Assembly: GCF_014069575.1 (NCBI RefSeq) | Contig: NZ_CP059675.1 | Span: 1,798,001-1,862,000, forward strand | Length of the DNA: 64,000 bases | Source of the DNA: Schaalia sp. JY-X169 | GTDB lineage: Bacteria > Actinomycetota > Actinomycetes > Actinomycetales > Actinomycetaceae | Direction of reading: 5' to 3' | Shown: one piece after another, positions 27,005 through 35,989 of the stretch | Position numbering within the stretch: the first letter of the stretch is position 1 | How the letters are laid out: each line of letters begins with the position of its first letter | Program-made: the position numbers and the translations under genes | The notes under the pieces: model-generated | Told to the model about the DNA's origin: nothing | The model's input: only the letters and a program-made list of their open reading frames with translations | Database searches by the model: none

Positions 27005-28554
27005 GGGCGATCTGCGCCCAGTATCTCTTGGATCTCAGCCTCCGTCAGAGGTCGCCAAGGCGAGCTGTCACTTCCCGCCGAGGCCGCTGGACTGTCAGCC
27101 TGCGTCCACCATTTCGCCTCGTAGATTACGCCCTCGTACTCAACCCGGTCAGGCGTGTCATAGATGGCCTGCGCGTCCCACGCGGGGAATGTCCCGGCGG
27201 GGACAGTCGGCAGTTCCCGAGGAGTTTCCCCCGGGAGAACAGGGCCAACTAGACGCCAGGCAGTCTGCCCCTGGGCGTCCACAGCATCAGGCATGTAGTC
27301 GCGGTTCGCCCACAGCGCCACGTAGACGTTGTGGCGCCACACAACCCGTTCGCCCTCCACGTAGTTGTGCTGCGCACTCCACACCGGGTAGGGACTTGTT
27401 GCTGGATCATCCGCGCCACTCAACGTCCCGCTTGACTGCGGCAGCGCGGGCACCTGATCTGCGAGGACCTGGTCCGCGCCTCCATCCCTCATTGAGCTCA
27501 GTATCGCGTCGAACTCCAGGGTGTCTTGAGCAATCCCCGAGCAGAAGTTCACGGCAGTCTGCCAGTCCGCATAGTTTGAGTCACACTGCTGGTCTCTGTT
27601 CAGCGACCAGAAGGAGAGCCGACCAAGGTTGTTCGCCTGGGCAAACGAGTGCAGCGCGATCGCGTCCTCGATCGTGAACACTTCGTCCACTTCGTCATTC
27701 TGGCCCACCATCGGGGTTGCGCCTAGCATCCCCCACACCTGAGGCGCGGTAGCGATCCGCCCTGACATGAGGAGAGTGCGGGTAATCTGCCCGTGCGCAG
27801 CCTGCAGAGCCTGAGTACTCAAATCCGCAAGCGAAACCTGGTTGGAGGGGACACCAAAGTTCATCGTCATCAAGTTGACGCCGGTCAGGTTCACGCCCGA
27901 CTGCAGCGCCTGTTGCACAACCCCAACACCCCGGTTGGTCAGGCCGGCTCGGTCTGCTGGCAGTGTCAGCCAAACCGCCAGGGTTTCGCCACGGTCACTC
28001 ATGCGCTCCTGAAGGATCCGCACCGCGTCGCTACGCAGCTTCTGACTGGCAACATCGTCGAGGGCGTCCCCTTCAATGTCGAGGTCGATCGCCCTCGCAC
28101 CGTACCTGTCGATGACGCTCCCCATCGCGTCCGCCAACTCCGGAGCGCTTGAGCAGGCACGCGCCAAATCTGTGTTGTGCGCTCCGCCGAAAGACAGCAT
28201 TAGTGTGCGTCCTGACTTGTGGAACTGCGCGATGCGGCGGTCGAGGTCGAGGTCGGTGTTCGCCTCATCCGGAGTGTAGTAGTTTCCCCACGACGGGCTG
28301 CACGTCCCATCATCGGCGACAATGAACGCCAAAACGAGGTTCTTCTGCCCAGACCCGGTGCGCGACTCCAACTGGAACGTCGGGGTCTCCGTGACATCAA
28401 CGTAGCCACCCGTCCACGGTGTCCGCAACGGTTTGAACGCCTGCACCTGGTAGGCCACGGCTAGGACGGTTCCGCAGACGAGGGCGATGACGACGGCAAC
28501 GAAGATGAAAAGCCTCCGAACAGAGAAGCGTCGTCCGGGAAATCGCGTGCTCAT
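27001..28554 (-). CDS. Membrane-anchored GH18 (chitinase-like) protein with carbohydrate-binding repeats
   Basis: A basic N-terminus and one helix (about 13-35) anchor an extracytoplasmic GH18 TIM barrel. AIDLDIEG near residue 155 carries the DxDxE catalytic signature, and LMLSFGGAHNT is the conserved SxGG strand. The C-terminus has two CBM5/12-like modules (WSAQHNYVEGERVVWRHNVYVALW and WDAQAIYDTPDRVEYEGVIYEAKWW), typical of chitin binding. It would bind and perhaps cleave a beta-1,4-GlcNAc polymer at the surface. The frame is open to 28632, but the ATG at 28554 begins the basic signal region. It is divergent from the GT2 gene. Confidence 0.88.
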   Translation of the reverse strand: MSTRFPGRRFSVRRLFIFVAVVIALVCGTVLAVAYQVQAFKPLRTPWTGGYVDVTETPTFQLESRTGSGQKNLVLAFIVADDGTCSPSWGNYYTPDEANTDLDLDRRIAQFHKSGRTLMLSFGGAHNTDLARACSSAPELADAMGSVIDRYGARAIDLDIEGDALDDVASQKLRSDAVRILQERMSDRGETLAVWLTLPADRAGLTNRGVGVVQQALQSGVNLTGVNLMTMNFGVPSNQVSLADLSTQALQAAHGQITRTLLMSGRIATAPQVWGMLGATPMVGQNDEVDEVFTIEDAIALHSFAQANNLGRLSFWSLNRDQQCDSNYADWQTAVNFCSGIAQDTLEFDAILSSMRDGGADQVLADQVPALPQSSGTLSGADDPATSPYPVWSAQHNYVEGERVVWRHNVYVALWANRDYMPDAVDAQGQTAWRLVGPVLPGETPRELPTVPAGTFPAWDAQAIYDTPDRVEYEGVIYEAKWWTQADSPAASAGSDSSPWRPLTEAEIQEILGADRP

Positions 28555-28705
28555 TGGAAGCCCAATCTGCAAGTCAACCCTGCTTGACGGTGTGCCCCGC
28601 TCACAGCCATGAAGTAGAATCGGGGCGGGCAAAACATCGGTGTCAGTATACGCGGTGCTGATCCGCTTTCAGCGCTCTGGTGTTGGCCTCTTTGGAAGGA
28701 TCCCC

Positions 28706-31066
28706 ATGGCACGTCACCCAGCCACACCTGAGACTGTGGAAGTTCTCAATGATGAAGCCCGGGCTGACGCAACTGAAGCTCGGACGGCTGATACCCGCAG
28801 GCGTGAATGGGGAGCTGAGCGTTCCCAAAAATCCTTACCGATCCTTCATAGGAAGCCCGGCACGGCGCAGCTTTCGTGGGCGCGCATCGCGATCATCATT
28901 ACGGTGGCGTGCTGGTTCATGTATGCGGTGACCACGGTTGTCCGCATGTGGATTGAGCGCGACTTCAACACGCTGCGGGTCGTGGTCGAGGCCGGGGTCT
29001 ACTTGGCGGTTGTTACGGCACTGAGCTTTTCCGCCACCATGTATCTGGTTTCAAGGCGGGGGGCGCTGGTTCGATTCCGCGACCATAAACGGGTGCCACG
29101 CGCCGTCCTCGACCGTCATTTTTCATCCGCAAACTACGACCGCAACATCACTTTCTTGGTGCCTTCCTATGTTGAAGAGCTCCCGGTTGTTGAGAAAACA
29201 CTGTGGTCTGCTGCTTTGCAGGAGTTCCCGGATGTACGCGTCATGCTCCTCATTGATGACCCACCCTTCCCGAAGGATCCAGACCGCCGCGCAGAGCTGC
29301 TGGCCACACGCCGTTTGGGGGAGCAGATCACCCAGGAACTCGCAGAACCGTCAACACGTTTCATGGAGGCGAGGGCGAGGGCGCTGGATGAGAATGGGGG
29401 GCGCGCCGCAATCGGGGGTAGTGAGCTGGGTCGGCTGGCCACGGAGTACAGGTGGGCGGTCGAATGGTTGCTTGCCAAGGCCGATGCTTGGGAAATCCAT
29501 GACCATACCGACCTGTTTTTCCGGGAGGACGTCCTCGGCGGTCTAGCGCAGGATCTGCGGCAGAATGCCGCTGCGGTTGCGGAGGCGGTCAGGGACCGTG
29601 CGACCCTTCCGGCTGAACGCGTTGAGCAAATGTACACACGCTTGGTGCGGATCTTCACCGCTTCGGTGGGGTGCTTCGAAAGGAAGAGATACTCTACGCT
29701 TTCGCACGAAGCCAACAAGGCAATGAACCTAAACTCCTACATTTCCCTCATGGGCAACCGTTGGAGACGCGTGGAGACACCGGAGGGTGTGCAGTTGCTT
29801 CCTGCAGCGGATGGGCAGTATGCGGATCTGATGATTCCCGACTCTGAGTATCTGCTGACGCTTGACGCCGATTCCATGCTGTTGCGCGACTACTGCCTGC
29901 GTTTGGTCTACTTCTTGGAGCAACCCACAAATGAGAAGGTGGCGGTCATTCAAACCCCCTATTCTTCATACCGTGGTGCTCCCACACGGATGGAACGGAT
30001 TTCGGGTGCCACTACTGACATTCAGCACATCCTTCATCAGGGCCTGACTTTTCACGATGCCACCTTCTGGGTTGGGGCAAATGCTGTGATTAGGAAGAGG
30101 GCTCTGGAAGACATCGCTGTTGTCAACAATGAAGGACCGCATAGCGTCACTGTTTACATTCAGGATCGCACCGTCATTGAAGACACTGAGTCCTCCATCG
30201 ACTTGGGGCTTTACGGGTGGACTCTTGAGAACTATCCGGAACGGCTCTCCTATTCGGCGACACCACCCGACTTTGGCTCCATTGTTATCCAACGGCGACG
30301 CTGGGCAAATGGTGGGTTGCTGATCCTGCCCAAATTTTGGCGCGAGCGGCGGTTGCGGAAAGAGACGCGCAACCCTGTCCGCATGCCTGAAACCGCGTTG
30401 CGCGTCAACTACATGGCATCGATTGCTTGGGCGTCACTAGGTTTGATTTTGTTGTTGGGGTACCCGTTCGACTCCCGACTGCTGAGTCCGTGGGTGCTGG
30501 CCGCCGCGCTGCCGTATTTCATCTCCATGGCAATGGATCTGAAGTCGTGCCGTTACAAGTATCTGGACGTGTTCAGAATTTACGCGTTCAACCTGGTGCT
30601 GCTTGCTGTCAACACGTCGGGGACAATCAAGTCTGTAGAGCAGGGCATCACGAATGAGAAGATCCCGTTTGCGAGGACACCGAAGGTTGAGGGCCGCACT
30701 GCTGCACCTTGGCCTTTCGCACTGGCGCCCTACGTGATCATCACTTACTCGTTTTACGTGTTTGTGCTCTACGTGATTGCGCAGAACTGGGGCAATGCTG
30801 CGTTTGCTGCGTTCAACGGGGTTTTGTGCACGGTGGGATTGGTGTCGTTCATAGGTGTGAGGAACTCGCTCCAAGACATTTTCTTAGGTTTGCAAAGCTG
30901 GTTTTATGTGCCCGACAAGCGCGCCACGTTGGCGATGGCTGACAATGGCCAAAAGGGGGCGCCGGAGCTCGCCACACCCATAGACCGCCAGGACTGGAGG
31001 GCTGCGCTGTACTTTGGGCAGACAGACCCGGACACGGGGGCGGTGCCGACGGGGCTGGGCCGCTAG
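28706..31066 (+). CDS. Processive family-2 glycosyltransferase (cellulose/chitin synthase-like)
   Basis: 786 residues. Two helices near the N-terminus (about 55-115) precede a GT2 domain with NITFLVPSYVEE, a DAD nucleotide-sugar motif near 387, TFWVGANAVIRKRAL, the catalytic Asp in IEDTESS near 490 and the processivity motif QRRRW near 528. A helical C-terminal half follows. A ~130-residue helical insertion (about 190-320) separates the first strand from DAD. It probably polymerises and extrudes a surface polysaccharide, and the adjacent GH18/CBM protein suggests a GlcNAc polymer, but the donor sugar is not proven. GGAAGGA 5 nt before the ATG at 28706 decides the start. Confidence 0.88.
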   Translation: MARHPATPETVEVLNDEARADATEARTADTRRREWGAERSQKSLPILHRKPGTAQLSWARIAIIITVACWFMYAVTTVVRMWIERDFNTLRVVVEAGVYLAVVTALSFSATMYLVSRRGALVRFRDHKRVPRAVLDRHFSSANYDRNITFLVPSYVEELPVVEKTLWSAALQEFPDVRVMLLIDDPPFPKDPDRRAELLATRRLGEQITQELAEPSTRFMEARARALDENGGRAAIGGSELGRLATEYRWAVEWLLAKADAWEIHDHTDLFFREDVLGGLAQDLRQNAAAVAEAVRDRATLPAERVEQMYTRLVRIFTASVGCFERKRYSTLSHEANKAMNLNSYISLMGNRWRRVETPEGVQLLPAADGQYADLMIPDSEYLLTLDADSMLLRDYCLRLVYFLEQPTNEKVAVIQTPYSSYRGAPTRMERISGATTDIQHILHQGLTFHDATFWVGANAVIRKRALEDIAVVNNEGPHSVTVYIQDRTVIEDTESSIDLGLYGWTLENYPERLSYSATPPDFGSIVIQRRRWANGGLLILPKFWRERRLRKETRNPVRMPETALRVNYMASIAWASLGLILLLGYPFDSRLLSPWVLAAALPYFISMAMDLKSCRYKYLDVFRIYAFNLVLLAVNTSGTIKSVEQGITNEKIPFARTPKVEGRTAAPWPFALAPYVIITYSFYVFVLYVIAQNWGNAAFAAFNGVLCTVGLVSFIGVRNSLQDIFLGLQSWFYVPDKRATLAMADNGQKGAPELATPIDRQDWRAALYFGQTDPDTGAVPTGLGR

Positions 31067-31087
31067 AGGCGGGGCTTTGCCCGCCTC
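31066..31087. terminator. Hairpin between convergent GT2 and malic enzyme genes
   Basis: GAGGCGGG-GCTTTG-CCCGCCTC, 8-bp arms, directly after the GT2 stop. There is no U-tract. A second palindromic stretch GGCCAGGGGCCCCTAGGCC follows at 31089-31107, overlapping the malic enzyme end. Confidence 0.5.
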
Positions 31088-31099
31088 GGCCAGGGGCCC

Positions 31100-32548
31100 C
31101 TAGGCCAGGCTCGCCCTCTGGCTAGCAGACCCCAGGTCCTCCTGCGGAGTGATCTTCACGTGATGCGCGCCCACAAGCGCCTTCTTCGTCGCGTGCGCCA
31201 CGGCGGGCCCCACACGATCGTCAAAGACACCGGGGATGATGTAGTTCTCGCTGAGCTCGTCCTCGCTGATCACACCGGCAATCGCCTCTGCACTAGCATG
31301 TAGGACCTCATCCGTGATCTCCGTTGCCCGAGCATCCAATACGCCGCGGAACAACCCCGGGAACGCCAAGACATTGTTGATCTGGTTCGGGTAGTCAGAC
31401 CGCCCCGTCGCCACCACCGCTGCGTGCTGGTTGGCCTCCCACGGGTCCACCTCAGGTGTCGGATTCGCCAAAGCGAAAACAATCGCCTTGTCATTCATAG
31501 TGGCAATATCGTCGCCGGTGAGAATGCCCCCGCGGGACACGCCAATAAAGACATCCGCACCCTTGAGCCCAGCCTTCAAATCCCCCTTCACCAGGTGGGG
31601 ATTTGTGTTCTCAGCCAGCCAGCGCCGCGACTCGTGTGCGTCGCCAATCGTGTCACGCGACAGCGCACCATCGCGGCCGTAACCGATGATGTCAACAGCC
31701 CCGGCAGTCAACAGCAGTTTGATGATGGCCGAGCCCGCCGCCCCCACACCGGAGACGACTATCCGCACGTCCTCGATCGTCTTCCCCGTCACCTTCAACG
31801 CATTCAGCAGGGCCGCCAAAACCACGATTGCCGTGCCGTGCTGGTCATCGTGGAAGACAGGAATGTCTAGTTCGTCGCGCAGCCGCGCCTCAATCTCAAA
31901 GCAGCGGGGCGCCGAAATATCCTCAAGGTTGATGCCCCCGTACGCCGGAGCAATCGCCTTGACGATCGAGATAATCTCTTCCGTATCCTTAGTGTCGAGG
32001 ACGACCGGCCACGCGTCCACCCCACCGAAATGCTTGAACAACACAGCCTTCCCCTCCATGACGGGCAGGGCTGCTTCGGGACCAATATCCCCGAGGCCGA
32101 GGACGGCCGTCCCATCCGTAACCACCGCCACCGTGTTGGCTTTCATGGTGAGGAGGCGCGCCTTCGAAGGCTCGTCGTGAATGGCCGTGCACACACGCGC
32201 CACGCCGGGAGTGTAAACCCGGGACAGGTCGTCCCGGTTACGAAGCGGACTGCGCGGCGAAACCGCTATCTTCCCGCCAATGTGGTCCAGGAATGTCTGG
32301 TCAGCAATGGACTTGACAGTGACCCCTGGCATCGCCTCCAGGGCACCGCGCACCTCGTGGCGGTGCTGCGAATCCCGCAGGTCAAACGTGGCATCAATGA
32401 CCATCGCCCCGCCCTCGGACTCTGCCACATCAAGACCCTTGATGCTTGCCCCACTCTTGGTGGCGACGTCAACTATGGCTGCCACACGTGTCTTGGATTC
32501 ATCAACCAACAGACGGTATGAAGCGGTGTACGACGGTGAAACAGCCAC
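31100..32548 (-). CDS. NAD(P)-dependent malic enzyme with N-terminal ACT domain
   Basis: 482 residues. An ACT-like regulatory domain (about 8-85) precedes the malic enzyme: YTPGVARVC, the catalytic Lys in RLLTMKANTVAVVTDG, FHDDQHGTAIV for metal binding, and VVSGVGAAGSAIIKLL as Rossmann loop. It converts malate to pyruvate and CO2. GAGGAG precedes the GTG start. Fusion to an ACT domain implies amino acid control, and this architecture is common in Actinobacteria. It is monocistronic by context. Confidence 0.94.
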   Translation of the reverse strand: MAVSPSYTASYRLLVDESKTRVAAIVDVATKSGASIKGLDVAESEGGAMVIDATFDLRDSQHRHEVRGALEAMPGVTVKSIADQTFLDHIGGKIAVSPRSPLRNRDDLSRVYTPGVARVCTAIHDEPSKARLLTMKANTVAVVTDGTAVLGLGDIGPEAALPVMEGKAVLFKHFGGVDAWPVVLDTKDTEEIISIVKAIAPAYGGINLEDISAPRCFEIEARLRDELDIPVFHDDQHGTAIVVLAALLNALKVTGKTIEDVRIVVSGVGAAGSAIIKLLLTAGAVDIIGYGRDGALSRDTIGDAHESRRWLAENTNPHLVKGDLKAGLKGADVFIGVSRGGILTGDDIATMNDKAIVFALANPTPEVDPWEANQHAAVVATGRSDYPNQINNVLAFPGLFRGVLDARATEITDEVLHASAEAIAGVISEDELSENYIIPGVFDDRVGPAVAHATKKALVGAHHVKITPQEDLGSASQRASLA

Positions 32549-32605
32549 GGAAACTCCTCAGGAAACGGCCTTTACTACGGGTAAGAACGGTGCGAGACCC
32601 GCACC

Positions 32606-34102
32606 TTAGTCGACCTCTAGGGCCTCTGCGATCAAGCCGCGAACTTTAGCTGCATCAGCCTTGCCTCGGGTTGCCTTCATGACGCCCCCAACCAGGGCGC
32701 CAATCGCTGCAACCTTGCCCGCCTTGATCTTTGCGACCACATCCGGGTTTGCAGCGATCGCGGCATCAATGGCTTCGCCAAGTGCACCGTCGTCAGAGAC
32801 AACCTCGAGGCCACGGGAAGCGACAACCTCGTGTGGTTCGCCCTCGCCCGCCATAACGCCCTCCAGTGCCTGACGCGCCAGTGAGTCCGTCAGACGCCCC
32901 TCATCAACCAGGGTTTGCAGGGCAGCAACCTGCGCCGGTGTGACGGGAAGATCTGCCAGGGCAATGCCGTCGATACGAGCCGTCTTAGCCAGTTCACCAT
33001 TCCACCACTTGCGAGCAGCAGCAGGGCTCGCACCCTCGGCAACCGTGGCCTCAACCAGCTCCAACGCGCCCGACGACACGATGTCACGCATCTCCAGGTC
33101 GGCCAAACCCCACTCCTTCTGCAAGCGGCGCCGCTTCACGGCAGGCATTTCGGGGAGGCCCGCCCGCAACTGCTCAACCCACACCGGGTCAGGGGTCAGT
33201 GGCGGCAGGTCGGGGTCGGGGAAGTAACGGTAGTCGTCAGCGTCCGACTTGGGACGCCCGGACGAGGTCGAACCGTCCTCCTCATGGAAGTGGCGTGTCT
33301 CTTGGAAGACCTTCTCACCAGCATCAAGAATCTCAGCCTGTCGCGCCACCTCAAACCGCACCGCACGCTCAATGGAGCGGAAAGAGTTGACGTTCTTTGT
33401 TTCAGTGCGGGTTCCCAGCGGATCGTCCTCGGACTTACGCAGGGAGACATTCACGTCGGCCCGGACGTTACCGCGCTCCATCCGCGCCTCAGAAATGTCC
33501 AGCGTGCGGAAAATATCGCGCAGCGTCTGCACGTAGGCGGCAGCGATTTCGTCGGCACGCTCCCCGCCCCCGGTGAATGGCTTCGTGACGATTTCTACCA
33601 GCGGAACAGACGAACGGTTGTAGTCAACCAGCGAGTAGGTGGCACCATGAATGCGCGCCCCGTCGCCACCCACGTGGTTGAGTTTGCCGGCGTCCTCTTC
33701 CATGTGAGCACGCTCGATCTCAATGCGGTACATGGAGCCGTCAGCCAACTCCACGTCAACGTAACCGTCGTACGCGATTGGATCGGAAGCCTGCGAGATC
33801 TGGTAGGCCTTCGGCAGATCCGGGTAGAAGTAGTGCTTGCGCGCAAACGTCGTGTTCTCAGCGATCTTGCAGTTCAGGGCAAGTCCCAGGCGGATCGCTG
33901 ACTCCAGCATCTGCTCATTGAAAACCGGAAGGGTACCCGGCAGCCCCACAGAGACCTCGTTCACGGAACGGTTTGGCTCTGCATCAAACTCCTGCGGGGA
34001 GTCATCGAAAGCCTTCGTCGCCGTGTTCAGTTCCACGTGAACTTCGAGGCCGAGCGTCGGCTGGTACTTCTTCACTGCCGCTTCATACGTCATCTTTGCC
34101 AC
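32606..34102 (-). CDS. gatB: Asp/Glu-tRNA amidotransferase subunit B
   Basis: The kinase and tRNA-binding subunit of GatCAB, which converts Glu-tRNAGln and Asp-tRNAAsn to the amide forms. LGLEVHVELNTATKAF, GLPGTLPV, RKHYFYPDLPKAYQISQ and a C-terminal YqeY-like helical domain are visible. The frame is open across gatA. The GTG at 34102, 7 nt after the gatA stop and just behind GAGGG, gives 498 residues. An ATG at 34093 is the alternative. Confidence 0.96.
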   Translation of the reverse strand: MAKMTYEAAVKKYQPTLGLEVHVELNTATKAFDDSPQEFDAEPNRSVNEVSVGLPGTLPVFNEQMLESAIRLGLALNCKIAENTTFARKHYFYPDLPKAYQISQASDPIAYDGYVDVELADGSMYRIEIERAHMEEDAGKLNHVGGDGARIHGATYSLVDYNRSSVPLVEIVTKPFTGGGERADEIAAAYVQTLRDIFRTLDISEARMERGNVRADVNVSLRKSEDDPLGTRTETKNVNSFRSIERAVRFEVARQAEILDAGEKVFQETRHFHEEDGSTSSGRPKSDADDYRYFPDPDLPPLTPDPVWVEQLRAGLPEMPAVKRRRLQKEWGLADLEMRDIVSSGALELVEATVAEGASPAAARKWWNGELAKTARIDGIALADLPVTPAQVAALQTLVDEGRLTDSLARQALEGVMAGEGEPHEVVASRGLEVVSDDGALGEAIDAAIAANPDVVAKIKAGKVAAIGALVGGVMKATRGKADAAKVRGLIAEALEVD

Positions 34103-34109
34103 GACGCCC

Positions 34110-35648
34110 TCACTTACCTTCCCGATCGGCGCGCGCGGGGGCGGGCACCGAGTAATCATCGAGGTAGCGGCATTCCACCACGTCCTCTGCAACAAGTTCT
34201 TCAATGGCAGACGCGACGCTGTAAAGGCGCGCATCTTCACGCTGGTTCGCCACCACCTGGATTGCGGTGGGCAGGCCCGCGGCGTCGACCCCGTTGGGAA
34301 TCGACAGGGCGGGCAGTCCCGCAAGGTTTGCGGGAATGGTTGCAACATCGTTGAGGTAGGCCTCAACCGGGCTCTTCACTTCACGTTCAAAGGGGAACGA
34401 GGTCGAAAGAGCGGTCGGTGAAACGTACACGTCAGCCTGCTCGAACAGCTTCTCAAGGTCCTCACGAACCAGGGTGCGCATGCGCAGTGCGGCACCGAAG
34501 TAGTCGTCATAGTTTTCGGCGCGCAGGACGCGTGTGCCCATGATGATGCGGCGCTTCGCTTCGACGCCGAAGCCTTGGTCGCGGGTGTACGCCATAACCT
34601 CATTGACCGTCGGGGTGGGGTTGTCGGTTGGGATCCAGCGGGTTCCGTACCTGATTCCGTCAAAGCGGGCCAGGTTCGAGGACGCCTCCGCGGGGAGGAT
34701 CATGTAGTACGTCGCGAACGCGTACTGGATAGATGGAAGCGAGAAGTGGATGATCTCCGCGCCCGCGTCCTCAAGCTCTTTGAGAGTGCGTTCGAAGTTC
34801 GCCCGCACGTCCTCGTCGTAATCTTCGGCAAGGATTTCGTCGATGACGGCGACGCGCAGACCCTTGACGACGTTTTCGACGGATTCGCCGAGGGCGTCCG
34901 TCATCGAACCGGCATCCTCACGCAGCGATGTCGCATCACGATGGTCGGGGCCTGCGATGATGTCCTGGAGGGCGGCAGCGTCGGCCAGGTTGCGGGCGGC
35001 TGGACCAACCTGATCAAGCGAGGACGCAAGAGCAATCGCACCGTAGCGGGAAACCCGCCCGTACGTCGGCTTCACGCCGACGGTGCCCGTGAACATGGCT
35101 GGCTGGCGGATCGACCCGCCCGTGTCGGATCCGAGGGCGAAGGGCACCATGTAGGAGGCGACCGCCGCGGCGGAACCCCCGCCGGACCCACCCGGGACGC
35201 GGGACAGGTCCCACGGGTTCTTGGAAGGACCGAAGGCAGAGAACTCCGTCGAGGAGCCCATTGCGAACTCATCCAGGTTCGTCTTCCCAACGATCGGTAG
35301 GCGCGCTTCCTTGATGCGGGCCACAACCGTGGCGTCGTAGGGCGGGATCCACCCCTCCAGGAGACGCGAGGCAGCCGTTGTTTCCAGGCCTTCCGTGACA
35401 ATGTTGTCCTTGATCGCAACGGGAACACCAGCCAGCGGATGCAGGTCGGCCCCCGCAGCGCGCAGTTCGTCAACTTCCTTGGCGGTGGCGCGAGCGCCCT
35501 CGGCATCAACTGCGAGGAAGGCGTGTATTGAGGGATTCAGAGCCTCAATGCGGGCCAGAGAGGCCTCCACCAGCTCGGCAGAGGTCACCTTGCCACTACG
35601 TAGCGCCTCACCCATCTCAAGGGCGGACAGCTTCATCCAGTCACTCAT
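34110..35648 (-). CDS. gatA: Asp/Glu-tRNA amidotransferase subunit A
   Basis: An amidase-signature enzyme that supplies ammonia from glutamine. The catalytic triad is in place: Lys80 (PVAIKDNI), Ser155 and Ser179 within the Gly/Ser-rich GGSGGGSAAAVASY and SDTGGSIRQPA. Its 512 residues are slightly longer than average. Its start shares a base with the gatC stop, and gatB follows at once: a gatC-gatA-gatB operon. Confidence 0.96.
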   Translation of the reverse strand: MSDWMKLSALEMGEALRSGKVTSAELVEASLARIEALNPSIHAFLAVDAEGARATAKEVDELRAAGADLHPLAGVPVAIKDNIVTEGLETTAASRLLEGWIPPYDATVVARIKEARLPIVGKTNLDEFAMGSSTEFSAFGPSKNPWDLSRVPGGSGGGSAAAVASYMVPFALGSDTGGSIRQPAMFTGTVGVKPTYGRVSRYGAIALASSLDQVGPAARNLADAAALQDIIAGPDHRDATSLREDAGSMTDALGESVENVVKGLRVAVIDEILAEDYDEDVRANFERTLKELEDAGAEIIHFSLPSIQYAFATYYMILPAEASSNLARFDGIRYGTRWIPTDNPTPTVNEVMAYTRDQGFGVEAKRRIIMGTRVLRAENYDDYFGAALRMRTLVREDLEKLFEQADVYVSPTALSTSFPFEREVKSPVEAYLNDVATIPANLAGLPALSIPNGVDAAGLPTAIQVVANQREDARLYSVASAIEELVAEDVVECRYLDDYSVPAPARADREGK

Positions 35649-35950
35649 CAGTCTTCCTCCAGAATCCGCGGCACTTCAAACATTCCCTCAGAAGCGGCCG
35701 GTGCCTGCGAAAGCAGCACCTCGCGATCCAAAGTGTGCCCCACAACGTCGGGGCGCATCACGTTGGATAGGGGAATCGGGTGACCAGTCTGCGGTGTATT
35801 GCCTGGAACGGCTGCCGCAACCGAGTCGATCACCTGGGTGATCGCGGTTAGGTCGAGTGCTAGTTGTGCAATTTCTTCATCGGAAAGAGCGATGCAGGCG
35901 AGGTCGGCGAGCTCCGCCACCTCGTCTCTTGTGACTGTCTTTTCTGCCAT
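35648..35950 (-). CDS. gatC: Asp/Glu-tRNA amidotransferase subunit C
   Basis: The 100-residue assembly subunit: TRDEVAELADLACIALSDEE at the N-terminus and MRPDVVGHTL plus FEVPRILEE near the end fit GatC. The frame is open to 36187 but the extension overlaps the divergent gene. The ATG at 35950 follows TAAGCT by 7 nt, suggesting a leaderless or nearly leaderless transcript. Confidence 0.93.
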   Translation of the reverse strand: MAEKTVTRDEVAELADLACIALSDEEIAQLALDLTAITQVIDSVAAAVPGNTPQTGHPIPLSNVMRPDVVGHTLDREVLLSQAPAASEGMFEVPRILEED

Positions 35951-35989
35951 GGGTGCCAGCTTAGCGCGCAGATTGCGTAGTCTTAGTCC

